64,000 bases of DNA from Halomarinibacterium sp034670265 (GCA_034670265.1 JAXMNU010000001.1:1-64000); one strand, 5' to 3'; shown: positions 44,601 through 52,985, numbered from the stretch's first letter. Notes: generated by a model from the sequence alone, not told the origin. Numbers and translations: made by a program.

Positions 44601-46605
44601 CTATAACGGTAGTTTATCTCCTAATTTAGTAATGGACAAAACTTTTGAAATTACTCCAACAACCACAACTGGTTCTGGGGATACAACCCTAACGTTTTAT
44701 TTTGAAGAAGCCGAAATTGCAGGTTGGGAAACGTCAGTTTCCCCATTTTTTACAAGAGCCGATTTAGTGGCTATTAGGGGTAGTGCAACTTCAGTAGTTG
44801 ATTTAGTTCCATTAACTATTGGAACTTTTGGCTCTCATGTTACATTAACGGGCGACTTTACGGGTCTAAATGGCACCTACTATTTTGGTCCTCCAAGTGC
44901 GTTTGTAACCTGTGTCGGAATCACTAAAACTTGGGATGGAGCTATCTGGAGTCCACTAGGAGCTCCAGATGGATCAAACCCTGTAATTATTAACGGTAAT
45001 TATGATACTAATTTACACGGTAATTTAAATGCGTGCTCATTAACTGTAAACTCGGGTGTAACTTTAACTGTGTCAGCAAACAATTATTTACAAACTGAGA
45101 ACAGTATTACCATAGATGGAATCTTACTTATTGAGCATCAAGGAAGTTTAGTACAAATAGATGAAGATGCAGTGGTGTTAAACAATGGCACCATCAGCGT
45201 AAATGTAACTACACCCAATTTAGCCTCTCGTGATTTTATGATCATGGGTAGCCCAATGAACAATGAAAGCGTAACTAATGTTTGGAATAGTGCCTTTTTG
45301 GTGCTAGACCACCATACAGGAAATTTTGTACCAAATGCAGCCGTTGCTGCTGCATTTCCACTTGCTGAAAATTTTGCAGACGACAATTATAACAATTGGC
45401 AAGGGTACACTTTAGGTATTACACCTGGAGAAGGATATATTGTACGTCCACAGGCCGGTTATGGGCAACCAGGAGGAATCTTTAATTTCACCTATGACCA
45501 AGGTACTTTGAATAATGGAAATATAAATTTTAATGTTCTATATAATACTCCAGGACCACTCCCGGCAGATAATAAAAATGCTTCACCTAATATCTTAGCA
45601 AATCCATATCCAAGTGCTATCTGGGCAAACGACTTTATCAATGCAAATGCTATGGTAGACGAAGTCTATTTTTGGGAACACAATACCCCTCCAAGTCCAA
45701 CTATGCCAGGAGCTGGTGCCATGAATTTTTCAATGGAGGATATCTCAATGTATAACCTAAGTGGAGGAACAGCAGCTGCAAGCGGGGGTAGCCAACCTAA
45801 TGGATACATTGCTACTGGACAAGGTTTTGCCATAAAAGCAAATGCTGCCGGAACAGCAACCTTTACCAATACAATGCGTAGAACAGATAACAATAATACG
45901 TTACGAGCTACAGACGAAAGCGCAGACAGAATTTGGCTAGAAGTAGCTACCCCACAATACGAAATGCAAAGCAGTACTTTAATCGCATTTTCTGAAAACG
46001 GTACCCCAGAGGTAGATAAAGGATATGACAGTAGAAGAATGGCTACCGTTGTTTCATTATATAGCCAATTAGAAGACGGAACAGGAGAATTTGGTATTCA
46101 AACCCGTGAGCCATTTAACAGAGGAATGAAAATTCCGTTAGGGTTCTCATCTTTAATTGAAGAAAAAGTAACCTATGAGATTTCAATTACTAATTTTGAG
46201 GGAATAAACATTAATAGAGCAGGAATTCTATTGCTGGATACCTATGAAAATACCATAACAAACTTAAAAAGTGGACCCTATGTTTTTGAAAGTGATAATG
46301 GCACATTTGCAGACAGGTTTTTCTTAGTATTTCAGCGTGCCAGTTTAAGATTATCATTGGATGAAACTGTGTTGAATGATATTTCTTTGTACCCCAACCC
46401 TACAAAAGGGAAAGTTACTATCATATCACCAAATACGCTGATAGAGAACATTAATGTGTATGATTTACAGGGTAGGGAAGTGATTTTGAATAGAGAAACA
46501 GGCACCTCTATTAAATTGGATATTTCTCATCTTCAATCTTCGGTCTACTTTGTGATAATAAATACCGAAAATGGAAGCATTACAAAAAGAATTGTGAAGA
46601 AATAG
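41683..46605 (+). CDS. M4-family (thermolysin-like) metallopeptidase with Calx-beta and T9SS sorting domains
   Basis: 1640 residues. Signal peptide (to about 23), FTP/propeptide region (about 50-230), then the thermolysin-type catalytic domain (about 270-620): zinc motif HEIGH at 417-421 with third ligand E441 in NEGFSD, the thermolysin spacing of 20. A Calx-beta domain (about 625-745, calcium-binding), a choice-of-anchor or MAM-like jelly-roll domain (about 750-910) and several beta domains follow. The last 80 residues carry the T9SS sorting domain (LYPNPTKGKVTI, NVYDLQGREV). A large secreted protease, anchored or released at the cell surface. The catalytic residues look intact. Confidence 0.92.
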   Translation: MRIRTKSFYALILLLLFGLSGYAQKNSQAPLRKSTTQEVTTTNTDLVVFKASESKKLQDAQEIFKEVLNPSTKISFQFLSEEKDKRGVIHKKWQQYFENLKVEFAVVALHGKNNNVEFLTSEYYSVPDNFNTSPSITAEAAFQKALQHIGAQNYMWEHPEDAAVMDNYKKPKGELVILPNYSVEKDIGEIQQMKLVYKFDIYATYPVSRGNLYIDAINGEVLFYDAIIKHAETFGFEGKDIATVKTEEEFCKTTDDIENYSPLAIGTAATRYSGTQSITTRVITSLYRLRDNTRGNGINTYDSGRTPSYPLTNFSDADNNWTAAEHDNVNKDNAALDAHWGAAMTYDYWLTIHGRNSFNGSGAEIRSFVHYDDVVGNPGYNNAFWNGSVMTYGDGSCGYTEGCSGFDALTSIDVAAHEIGHAVTTYTSNLAYQRESGAMNEGFSDIWGAAVEYFAKGTGPDNNPNDEVWLIGDEIDRRSGSIALRSMSNPNAKGQPDTYGGTYWINPNCGTPTNGNDYCGVHTNSGVLNYWFYLLVEGGSGTNDIGSNYNVASIGMADASEIAYATLLLLSANSTFANARTLSIQAATTAFGACSPEVESVTNAWYAVGVGAAYVNTCTPEISFATTSGNTAEGSECGFTDIDVTLFIGLGASANADVNFTINGSSSASSGLDFDLLTSSVTFPAGSTTPQTMTIRVYEDGFVESNETAIIDFTVNANGGDAVADTNADTYTLTINNDDTAPVVSQDIVLLDENFDGAYSWSLLDGDGDGRNFTGLTGLTYTGITGDFPGSETNLTILGGSGKANANNYFISPQITIPSEATNTEFVFGIGGYNTIEHYAVYWATNISSAANINAGIQLEERNSLSNAGEFRTLNNAAIAGQTGYFVVRHFNSFSNNGILLFDNVTITTTVTTGIQTAVNSGSPDQINIPFTGSVYASDPTTGDMMANITNNNTFNYGCTDVAVSRSGTGAQSYNGSLSPNLVMDKTFEITPTTTTGSGDTTLTFYFEEAEIAGWETSVSPFFTRADLVAIRGSATSVVDLVPLTIGTFGSHVTLTGDFTGLNGTYYFGPPSAFVTCVGITKTWDGAIWSPLGAPDGSNPVIINGNYDTNLHGNLNACSLTVNSGVTLTVSANNYLQTENSITIDGILLIEHQGSLVQIDEDAVVLNNGTISVNVTTPNLASRDFMIMGSPMNNESVTNVWNSAFLVLDHHTGNFVPNAAVAAAFPLAENFADDNYNNWQGYTLGITPGEGYIVRPQAGYGQPGGIFNFTYDQGTLNNGNINFNVLYNTPGPLPADNKNASPNILANPYPSAIWANDFINANAMVDEVYFWEHNTPPSPTMPGAGAMNFSMEDISMYNLSGGTAAASGGSQPNGYIATGQGFAIKANAAGTATFTNTMRRTDNNNTLRATDESADRIWLEVATPQYEMQSSTLIAFSENGTPEVDKGYDSRRMATVVSLYSQLEDGTGEFGIQTREPFNRGMKIPLGFSSLIEEKVTYEISITNFEGININRAGILLLDTYENTITNLKSGPYVFESDNGTFADRFFLVFQRASLRLSLDETVLNDISLYPNPTKGKVTIISPNTLIENINVYDLQGREVILNRETGTSIKLDISHLQSSVYFVIINTENGSITKRIVKK

Positions 46606-46623
46606 ATAGAGTTTAATAATGAT

Positions 46624-46649
46624 AAAAAGCCTCCTTAGGGAGGCTTTTT
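46624..46649. terminator. Bidirectional terminator
   Basis: AAAAAGCCTCC (46624-46634) and GGAGGCTTTTT (46639-46649) with a 4-nt loop, between the M4 protease gene and the convergent SemiSWEET gene. Confidence 0.93.
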
Positions 46650-46661
46650 ATTTCAACGATT

Positions 46662-46922
46662 TTACTTATTCACATCCCGCAATTTAAAGGCAAGTATAAT
46701 ACCTGCAAGAAGAAATGTAATTACGTTACCTACAATGATAGGCATTTGATTATTTACAATACCATAGCATATCCATAAGAATACACCAGAGACAAACAAT
46801 AAATACATTGGCAAAGATAGTTGCTTCGTATTTTTGGATTTAATTGTCTTAATTGCTTGTGGTAAAAAACTAACTGTGGTTAAAAAAGCAGCAAAGTTTC
46901 CTAAAATTGAATTAAATTCCAT
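46662..46922 (-). CDS. SemiSWEET-family sugar transporter
   Basis: 86 residues from the ATG at 46922; an 11-residue longer reading to 46955 adds nothing that fits the family. Three membrane helices in the MtN3/PQ-loop pattern (AAFLTTVSFLPQAIKTIKSKN with the PQ pair, then YLLFVSGVFLWICYGI and NVITFLLAGIILAFKL). SemiSWEETs dimerise to move sugars down their gradient; the substrate is not known. Monocistronic and divergent from the OsmC gene. Confidence 0.88.
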   Translation of the reverse strand: MEFNSILGNFAAFLTTVSFLPQAIKTIKSKNTKQLSLPMYLLFVSGVFLWICYGIVNNQMPIIVGNVITFLLAGIILAFKLRDVNK

Positions 46923-47183
46923 AGTATTATATTTAACAATACAAAAATGCGGCAATGTTACTATAATTTCAACAACTCTAATGGCAGATATCTATTGAAT
47001 TTTAACCTATATTGTTTCATAATTATTCAATAATTTAGATAAAATCAGTTGAGTATTGACAATTTATTTATTTTAAAATCTTTGTAACAGAACAGTAAAA
47101 TTTTTTTTAACGAAACCTTAGATATTTCAATTTGTAGAAAGTCCTAAGTATATCTAATTTTATGAAAATCTAAAAATATCACT

Positions 47184-47600
47184 ATGAAATTTACACGAAA
47201 GGCTTCTGCCCAATGGAAGGGTAGTGGCAAAGAAGGAAAAGGTACATTAACTACGGCAAGTACAGTGCTAAATAATACAGCGTATTCTTTTAGCACCCGA
47301 TTTGAAAATGAAAAAGGCACCAATCCTGAAGAATTAATTGGTGCTGCTCATGCAGGATGCTTTGCAATGCAATTAAGCTTCTTATTAAATGAATCTAATT
47401 TTACTGCAGATTCGTTAGATGTAGATGCAACTGTAAAATTTGAAGACGGAAGCATTACTCAAATCACATTAAATTTAGAAGGAAAAGTACCTAGCATTTC
47501 TGAAGATGAGTTCCGTAAAATTGCAGCAAAGGCAAAAGAAGTTTGCCCAGTTTCTAAATTATTAAACACCGAGATTGTATTAAATACTAAATTAAGCTAA
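47184..47600 (+). CDS. OsmC-family peroxiredoxin
   Basis: 138 residues. The two peroxidatic/resolving cysteines of the OsmC/Ohr family are visible at C59 (AAHAGCFAM) and C121 (VCPVSK). It reduces organic hydroperoxides, in the cytoplasm. The OsmC rather than Ohr branch is favoured by length and the start sequence. Single gene; the 260-bp divergent region upstream has no clear promoter consensus. Confidence 0.9.
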   Translation: MKFTRKASAQWKGSGKEGKGTLTTASTVLNNTAYSFSTRFENEKGTNPEELIGAAHAGCFAMQLSFLLNESNFTADSLDVDATVKFEDGSITQITLNLEGKVPSISEDEFRKIAAKAKEVCPVSKLLNTEIVLNTKLS

Positions 47601-47640
47601 AAACAAACCAAGATGGCTCAATCTTAATAGTTGTTTTTTT
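47601..47640 (+). terminator. Terminator after osmC-like gene
   Basis: AAACAA (47601-47606) with TTGTTT (47631-47636), and inside it AAGAT (47610-47614) with ATCTT (47621-47625), ending in a T run. Imperfect but directly behind the stop codon. Confidence 0.65.
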
Positions 47641-47652
47641 ATTTATATGAGC

Positions 47653-47747
47653 TTTTAAGCCGTTTAAAAATATTAATTGGCCTTGTGTCATTTATTTACT
47701 GTACATTTACGCCAATTAGTTATTAGAACGGCTTTTCTTTTTTTATT
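47653..47747 (+). promoter_or_regulatory. Long nested hairpin with T run upstream of the cold-shock gene
   Basis: AAGCCGTT (47657-47664) pairs with AACGGCTT (47727-47734); inside it TAATTGGC (47674-47681) pairs with GCCAATTA (47711-47718), with further AATA/TATT pairs between. A T run (47735-47744) follows. The shape is a terminator with a very long stem-loop or the 3' end of a small RNA. It lies about 280 bp before the cold-shock gene, in a 420-bp gene-free stretch. Confidence 0.55.
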
Positions 47748-47832
47748 TCTCTTCAGAATTTAATCAATCCTTTGCTTTCCTTAATAATGTAATTGTCGTT
47801 GCACAATAAAACGCATACGGCTTGAAACAATT

Positions 47833-47857
47833 ATTCATTTCAATTAAAGAAATGAAT
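47833..47857 (+). promoter_or_regulatory. Perfect hairpin in the cold-shock gene leader
   Basis: ATTCATTTC (47833-47841) and GAAATGAAT (47849-47857), nine perfect pairs around a 7-nt loop, 166 bp before the cold-shock ATG. The rest of 47748-48022 is AT-rich with no open frame of note; it probably forms a long 5' untranslated region like those of cspA mRNAs. Confidence 0.45.
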
Positions 47858-48022
47858 ATCTATGTAAAGCACATATTAATAAAATAATCAAGTACATTGA
47901 CCAACTCAAAATCCGTAGAAATGCCTGTAGAAATACAGAACAATAATTTTTAATTTTTAAACATAGAAAAAATGATAAAACGACTTATAAATAAATTTTT
48001 AAATAACAATAAAGTAACAATT

Positions 48023-48214
48023 ATGAAAGAAGGTACAGTAAAATTTTTCAATACAGCTAAAGGTTTTGGCTTTATTACAGTAAAAGACACTAACGAAGAA
48101 GTATTTGTGCATTCCACAAATCTTCTTGATGACATAAGAGAAAATGACGAAGTTAAATTCGACATCGAAAAAGGAGATAGAGGATTAAGCGCTGTAAAAG
48201 TGAGTTTAGTCTAA
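48023..48214 (+). CDS. Cold-shock protein (CspA family)
   Basis: 63 residues from the ATG at 48023, the normal size. RNA-binding motifs RNP1 (KGFGFI) and RNP2 (VFVHST) are present. It binds single-stranded RNA/DNA and melts secondary structure. An in-frame ATG at 47972 would add a basic 17-residue tail; it is less likely because the family begins at the inner Met. A UUCG-loop terminator follows. A long structured leader precedes it, as for regulated cold-shock genes. Confidence 0.92.
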   Translation: MKEGTVKFFNTAKGFGFITVKDTNEEVFVHSTNLLDDIRENDEVKFDIEKGDRGLSAVKVSLV

Positions 48215-48233
48215 TATTGATTCTCAGTAAAAC

Positions 48234-48263
48234 AAAAAAGCCATCATTCGTGATGGCTTTTTT
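48234..48263 (+). terminator. Terminator with UUCG tetraloop
   Basis: AAAAAAGCCATCA (48234-48246) and TGATGGCTTTTTT (48251-48263), 13 pairs with a TTCG loop: a very stable intrinsic terminator of the cold-shock gene. Confidence 0.95.
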
Positions 48264-48352
48264 GTTTTAAGCCGTTTAATATTGAATTGCATTCTAAAGC
48301 TAGCAACCATATTTTAGTTAACTTTAAAGCTTCAAATAAAATTACAATCAAT

Positions 48353-50233
48353 ATGACACTTTTTCGCATTCCAACCCTAATTGTAGTACTACTTTTGGTT
48401 CAAAATTTTTATGCACAGACAGAAGAAGATATCCTTTCAAAATTAGATGAAATTGCCATAATCGATCAAAAAGTAATGATGCCCATGCGCGATGGGGTGC
48501 GATTAGCTACAGACATTTACAGACCCAAAACTACTGAAAAAGTTCCCATTATATTTTCACGAACTCCCTACAATTTCAACTCTTGGGGTGATGGAAAAGA
48601 ACAAACCCGAACAGCAGAGCGAGCCTATGAAGCTGTTTCAAGAGGGTATGCCTATGTAGTACAAAACGAACGCGGACGCTATTTCTCTGAAGGCGAATGG
48701 GATATTCTAGGTGTGCCCTTAACCGATGGTTATGATGCCTTTACTTGGATGAATAACCAATCGTGGTCCAATGGTAAAATTGGCACCTATGGTTGTTCTT
48801 CAACAGCCGAATGGCAAATGGCAGTGGCGGCCTTAGATCATCCTTCGCATGCGGCGATGGTGCCTCAAGGGTTTGGTGCAGGCGTTGGTAGCGTAGGAGA
48901 TATTATGGAGCAAGGAAATTGGTATCGTGGAGGGGTAGAGCAGTTGTTGTTCTTTTCTTGGCTATATGGTGTAGAGCACGATAAATTTAAACCCAGAATT
49001 CCAGCAGGTGCTACCCAAGAAGACTTAATCCGTATTTCACGATTCTACGATTTAGCACCAGAGAATCCGCCTATTGATATGGCAGAAGCCTTACAGTATT
49101 TACCCATTCAGGATATGCTTCAAAATATGAATGGTAAAAAAGAGATTTTCGATAAAATGGTTCGCCGTAAGCCCAATGACCCTGCTTGGTTTACAGGGGG
49201 ATTATACCATGACAATATGGAAATTGGAGTGCCCAGCTTTTGGTTTGCTTCTTGGTACGATGTATCTATTACCCCTAATCTAGCACTATTTAATCACATT
49301 CGGAATAACGCCAAAGACCCAGACATAAAAGACAATCAATACTTAGTCATTGCACCAACATTGCACTGCCGATATACACGTGCAACAGAGAACACGATTG
49401 TGGGAGAGCGCAGTGTAGGCGATGCACGCTTAAATTATGATGAACAAATCTATGCCTGGTGGGATCTTTGGTTAAAAGGAGAAACCAACGATTTTAAAGA
49501 AAAAACGCCTCGTGTACAATACTACACCATGGGAAGTAACAAATGGCAATCGGCAGCACAATGGCCGCCAGCCGATACAAAAATGACAACTTATTACCTC
49601 AATAGCAACGGAAAGGCAAACATACGAATGGGCGATGGTGTATTAACCACGAAAAAACCTTCAAAAGACAATCCCGATGCCTTTGTGTACGACCCAATGA
49701 ATCCTGTAACCTCTTGGGGTGGGAATGTATGCTGTACCGGAAATGCTGTAAAAGGAGGCGCTTATGACCAGCAAGACATGGAAAAGCGCGACGATATTTT
49801 GGTGTACACCACCGATGTTTTAGAAGAAGGAGTAGAGGTAACCGGATTTATTGAAGCTACCTTATATGTGTCTTCAGATGTAAAAGACACCGATTTCACC
49901 ATAAAACTCATCGATGTCTATCCCGATGGTTCAGCCTATAATCTGGATGAAACCATTCAGCGGGTGCGCTATAGAGAAGGATATGACAAAGAAGTCTTTA
50001 TGGAAAAAGGAGAGGTGTACAAGGTTGACTTAACACCTATGGCTACGAGTAACTACTTCAAAAAAGGACATCGTATACGTATTGAAGTATCAAGCAGTAA
50101 CTTCCCTCGTTTTGCACGAAACTTAAATACAGGGGGTAATAACTATGATGAATCTGAGGGGGTGATTGCAAACAACAAAGTACACCATTCAAAAAAATAT
50201 GCTTCACAAATACGTATTCCTATTCGCAAATAG
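48353..50233 (+). CDS. CocE/NonD-family hydrolase (S15-like, secreted)
   Basis: 626 residues from the ATG at 48353; a longer reading to 48287 would put 22 residues before the signal peptide and is rejected. Signal peptide cleaved after YAQ. Alpha/beta-hydrolase with the nucleophile Ser in GTYGCSSTAEW and the catalytic His in APTLHCRYT; the C-terminal third (about 430-626) is the jelly-roll domain of X-Pro dipeptidyl-peptidases (PepX_C). Family members include cocaine esterase, glutaryl-7-ACA acylase and alpha-amino-acid ester hydrolases. The substrate is unknown. The winged-helix regulator lies downstream in the same direction. Confidence 0.86.
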   Translation: MTLFRIPTLIVVLLLVQNFYAQTEEDILSKLDEIAIIDQKVMMPMRDGVRLATDIYRPKTTEKVPIIFSRTPYNFNSWGDGKEQTRTAERAYEAVSRGYAYVVQNERGRYFSEGEWDILGVPLTDGYDAFTWMNNQSWSNGKIGTYGCSSTAEWQMAVAALDHPSHAAMVPQGFGAGVGSVGDIMEQGNWYRGGVEQLLFFSWLYGVEHDKFKPRIPAGATQEDLIRISRFYDLAPENPPIDMAEALQYLPIQDMLQNMNGKKEIFDKMVRRKPNDPAWFTGGLYHDNMEIGVPSFWFASWYDVSITPNLALFNHIRNNAKDPDIKDNQYLVIAPTLHCRYTRATENTIVGERSVGDARLNYDEQIYAWWDLWLKGETNDFKEKTPRVQYYTMGSNKWQSAAQWPPADTKMTTYYLNSNGKANIRMGDGVLTTKKPSKDNPDAFVYDPMNPVTSWGGNVCCTGNAVKGGAYDQQDMEKRDDILVYTTDVLEEGVEVTGFIEATLYVSSDVKDTDFTIKLIDVYPDGSAYNLDETIQRVRYREGYDKEVFMEKGEVYKVDLTPMATSNYFKKGHRIRIEVSSSNFPRFARNLNTGGNNYDESEGVIANNKVHHSKKYASQIRIPIRK

Positions 50234-50255
50234 TAAGGGGGATAGGGGGTGAAAC

Positions 50256-50292
50256 TGTCAAAAGAATGTAAAAGAAATGTCAACCCTTGTGA
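50256..50292 (+). promoter_or_regulatory. Direct-repeat operator (TGTCA at 11-bp spacing)
   Basis: TGTCA at 50256-50260, TGTAA at 50267-50271, TGTCA at 50278-50282, and a weaker TGTGA at 50288-50292: three to four half-sites at 11, 11 and 10 bp. This is the layout of PhoB/OmpR-type winged-helix sites. A TTG at 50287 and TACTTTAC at 50312-50319 may form the promoter of the regulator gene beside it. Confidence 0.55.
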
Positions 50293-50322
50293 AAATTGGG
50301 TAAAATCCACGTACTTTACAAT

Positions 50323-51216
50323 ATGTTGAAAGGCGATACACTATTTTCATTTGCAGGAATAGCCGTTTTTTTGGTGTTTATAGGGCTATTTCCTAATAGC
50401 CAAACTAAACAAGACGACTTCCCCGAACGCGTTAAAATATCACTACGTGAAGTGGGAAACCAGCTATTATTAGCTCAAAAGGATTCCACATCCTTGGTAC
50501 TACCTATCATTGAACAAGCAAATAATACCTACGAGCTCTCCTTCGAAACAGCTTTAGAAATAGGTCCTAGCGACCTATTAGACTTAATAGAGGCCACCTT
50601 TTACAAAGCTAGCCTTCCCAACCATTACCGAGTGGAAGTACTACAATGTAGGGATGGGGAAGTAGCGTATAGTTACGAAATAAAGGCTTCGGAAGAAGAG
50701 AGTATCATTCCCTGTAGAGGGCGCACACTACCAAAACAGTGCTATACCGTTAAAGTGCATTTTATTGAAAGCACCACAAGTACGGCTCATAATGGAAGTG
50801 AAGGGATTTTTAATAAGCCTTCATTATTGTATCTACTATTGTTTGTGGCGCTTGTTCCAGTGGGTGTTTTAGCATTTAAAAAGAAGCGGCCATTACCAAA
50901 TACTCTGGATACTGAAAAACCCATTGCGCTAGGAACATTTAAGCTCTACCCAGAACAACATGTATTGGTACGGGAAGGCGTTCAAACTTCACTCTCTAAA
51001 AAGGAATGTGAACTCCTTATCATTTTTGCTGAGAAACCTAACCAAACCATCCCTAGAGAGGAACTCACCAAAAAAGTATGGGAAGATAATGGGGTGATTG
51101 TAGGACGAAGCCTAGATACCTATATCTCCAAACTGCGTAAAAAACTGCAAGCAGACCCCAACCTCCAAATTACTAATGCGCACGGAGTGGGGTATAAGTT
51201 GGAGATAGCTTTTTAA
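50323..51216 (+). CDS. Membrane-anchored winged-helix transcription regulator (ToxR/CadC-like layout)
   Basis: 297 residues from the ATG at 50323; an upstream TTG at 50296 is in frame but lies in the promoter. One membrane helix near the start (about 7-24), a periplasmic or luminal domain of about 130 residues with conserved-looking Cys residues (LQCRDGE, IPCRGRT, QCYTV), a second helix (about 166-184), then a C-terminal OmpR/PhoB winged helix (about 205-297; LSKKECELLIIFAEKPNQ, IVGRSLDTYISKLRKKL, NAHGVGYKLEI). The orientation is the reverse of ToxR, whose DNA-binding part is N-terminal. The ligand is unknown. Confidence 0.8.
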   Translation: MLKGDTLFSFAGIAVFLVFIGLFPNSQTKQDDFPERVKISLREVGNQLLLAQKDSTSLVLPIIEQANNTYELSFETALEIGPSDLLDLIEATFYKASLPNHYRVEVLQCRDGEVAYSYEIKASEEESIIPCRGRTLPKQCYTVKVHFIESTTSTAHNGSEGIFNKPSLLYLLLFVALVPVGVLAFKKKRPLPNTLDTEKPIALGTFKLYPEQHVLVREGVQTSLSKKECELLIIFAEKPNQTIPREELTKKVWEDNGVIVGRSLDTYISKLRKKLQADPNLQITNAHGVGYKLEIAF

Positions 51217-51384
51217 GGCTTTTCTTTTGAATTATTAAAATATAGCTTTGATAAAGCACCGAAGGATTAGCAATCAAAAAAACATTTTTAGATCTAAAAC
51301 ATTTCTATGAAAGGATACTTTAAAATCGAAATAAGTTTCCGTATCTTTAAGACAATCCAAAAACTCATTTAATTCCCAGTATAT

Positions 51385-52437
51385 ATGAACACAAAAAATG
51401 TAAAAGCATACGGTACCAAAGCAGCAGATGCCGATTTAAAACAACTATCCATAGATAGAAGGAGCGTCCTTGCAAAAGACGTGGAAATAGACATTCTATT
51501 TTGTGGTGTTTGCCACTCCGATTTACATTTTGCACGTAACGACTGGGGAATGACACAATATCCCGTTGTCCCTGGACACGAAATAGTTGGAAAAGTAACC
51601 AAAGTAGGAGGAGGGGTCACCCAATATAAAGTAGGTGATTTAGTAGCCGTAGGCTGTTTGGTAGATTCCTGTAGAAGCTGTGCCAATTGCAAAGACGACC
51701 TAGAACAGTACTGCCCAGAGTGGGTGGGAACCTATGGGGGATATGATAAACATTTAGAAACCAATACTCACGGTGGGTATTCTGAAAGTATTGTGGTGGA
51801 CGAGGCATTTGTGCTTCGTGTTCCTGAAAACTTGGATCAAGCAGGGATTGCACCTGTATTGTGTGCGGGAATTACTACTTGGTCACCACTGCGCCATTGG
51901 AAGGTGGGAAAAGGCAGTAAAGTAGCGGTTGTAGGGCTGGGAGGTCTTGGTCATATGGCCATTAAGCTAGCACATGCGCTTGGCGCCCATGTTTCTTTGT
52001 TTTCACGATCTACCAATAAAATGGAAGACGCCAAAGCCTTGGGTGCAGACGAGGTAATTATCTCTACAGACGAAGCCCAAATGGAAAAAGCGATGGGAAG
52101 TTTTGATTTAATAATAGATACCGTACCTTATGCCCACGATTTAAATCCGTATGTTGGCACCCTAAACACCAACGGAACTTTGGTAGTTGTTGGGTATTTA
52201 GGACCTTTAGACCCTATGTTAGTAACGGTTCCTATGATTATGGGACGTAAGTCTGTGGCAGGGTCTTTGATTGGTGGTATAGCAGAAACGCAAGAGTTAT
52301 TGGACTTTTGTGGAAAACATAATATCACTTCAGATGTGGAAGTCATAAACATGCAAGACATCAATACTGCTTACGAACGAATGCTGAAGAGTGATGTAAA
52401 ATACAGGTTTGTGATCGATATGAAATCGTTAAAGTAG
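51385..52437 (+). CDS. Zinc-dependent alcohol dehydrogenase (NAD(P)-dependent)
   Basis: 350 residues, MDR superfamily, cinnamyl-alcohol-dehydrogenase/YahK branch. Catalytic zinc ligands C43 (GVCHSD) and H65 (GHEIVG); structural zinc C96, C99, C102, C110. Cofactor motif GLGGLGH follows near 190-196, and the Ser-Thr at the end of the second strand (SRST) suggests NADP. It oxidises or reduces a broad range of aldehydes. Single gene, unknown physiological substrate. Confidence 0.92.
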   Translation: MNTKNVKAYGTKAADADLKQLSIDRRSVLAKDVEIDILFCGVCHSDLHFARNDWGMTQYPVVPGHEIVGKVTKVGGGVTQYKVGDLVAVGCLVDSCRSCANCKDDLEQYCPEWVGTYGGYDKHLETNTHGGYSESIVVDEAFVLRVPENLDQAGIAPVLCAGITTWSPLRHWKVGKGSKVAVVGLGGLGHMAIKLAHALGAHVSLFSRSTNKMEDAKALGADEVIISTDEAQMEKAMGSFDLIIDTVPYAHDLNPYVGTLNTNGTLVVVGYLGPLDPMLVTVPMIMGRKSVAGSLIGGIAETQELLDFCGKHNITSDVEVINMQDINTAYERMLKSDVKYRFVIDMKSLK

Positions 52438-52523
52438 TAGATAACATAAAATACATAACACAAAGTCTTTTAACTGGTTAAAAGCAATTATATAAATAGA
52501 ATAGTAACCCTTAAAACAGAACA

Positions 52524-52985
52524 TTGGGAAAATCGCAACAAACGTATAGTAAAACTGAAAAAGAAAAAAAACGTGCTAAAAAACGGGAAGAAAAGAAAAA
52601 GAAAATGGAAGCCCGTAAATTAGAAAAAGAAGAAAACGGAACCACAGGCATCGAATTTGCCTATGTAGACCATATGGGAAACCTAGTAGATACTCCGCCA
52701 GATCCTTCCAAAAAAGTAAAAGTAGAAGCCGAAAATATTGTGATAGGCGTTCCTAAAATGACAGACGAAGACCGAGAGACTTTTGATCCTGTACGTAAAG
52801 GAACCGTATCGTTTTTTGATCATTCTAAAGGCTTCGGATTTATTGTTGATAACGAAAATCAAGAAAAATACTTCACTCACGTAAGTGGTTTAATCGATGA
52901 AATTACCGAAGGCAACGCAGTCTCTTTCGAGCTTGAAAAGGGACAACGCGGGATGAATGCTGTAAAAGTGACTTTGGTAAAGTAA
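52524..52985 (+). CDS. Cold-shock domain protein with a Lys/Glu-rich N-terminal extension
   Basis: 153 residues. The start codon is TTG at 52524-52526; the next codons read GKSQQT, the family start, and no ATG fits better. N-terminal half (1-35) is a basic helix (KKRAKKREEKKKKMEARK), then an acidic linker, then a cold-shock domain (about 90-153) with RNP1 KGFGFIV and RNP2 YFTHVSG. The type is common in flavobacteria. It probably binds RNA, with the basic tail adding affinity. Monocistronic. Confidence 0.85.
   Translation: MGKSQQTYSKTEKEKKRAKKREEKKKKMEARKLEKEENGTTGIEFAYVDHMGNLVDTPPDPSKKVKVEAENIVIGVPKMTDEDRETFDPVRKGTVSFFDHSKGFGFIVDNENQEKYFTHVSGLIDEITEGNAVSFELEKGQRGMNAVKVTLVK

Noticed and set aside
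47972..48022. Longer cold-shock protein starting at 47972
   Set aside because: The added 17 residues have no counterpart in the CspA family; the inner ATG gives the standard length.
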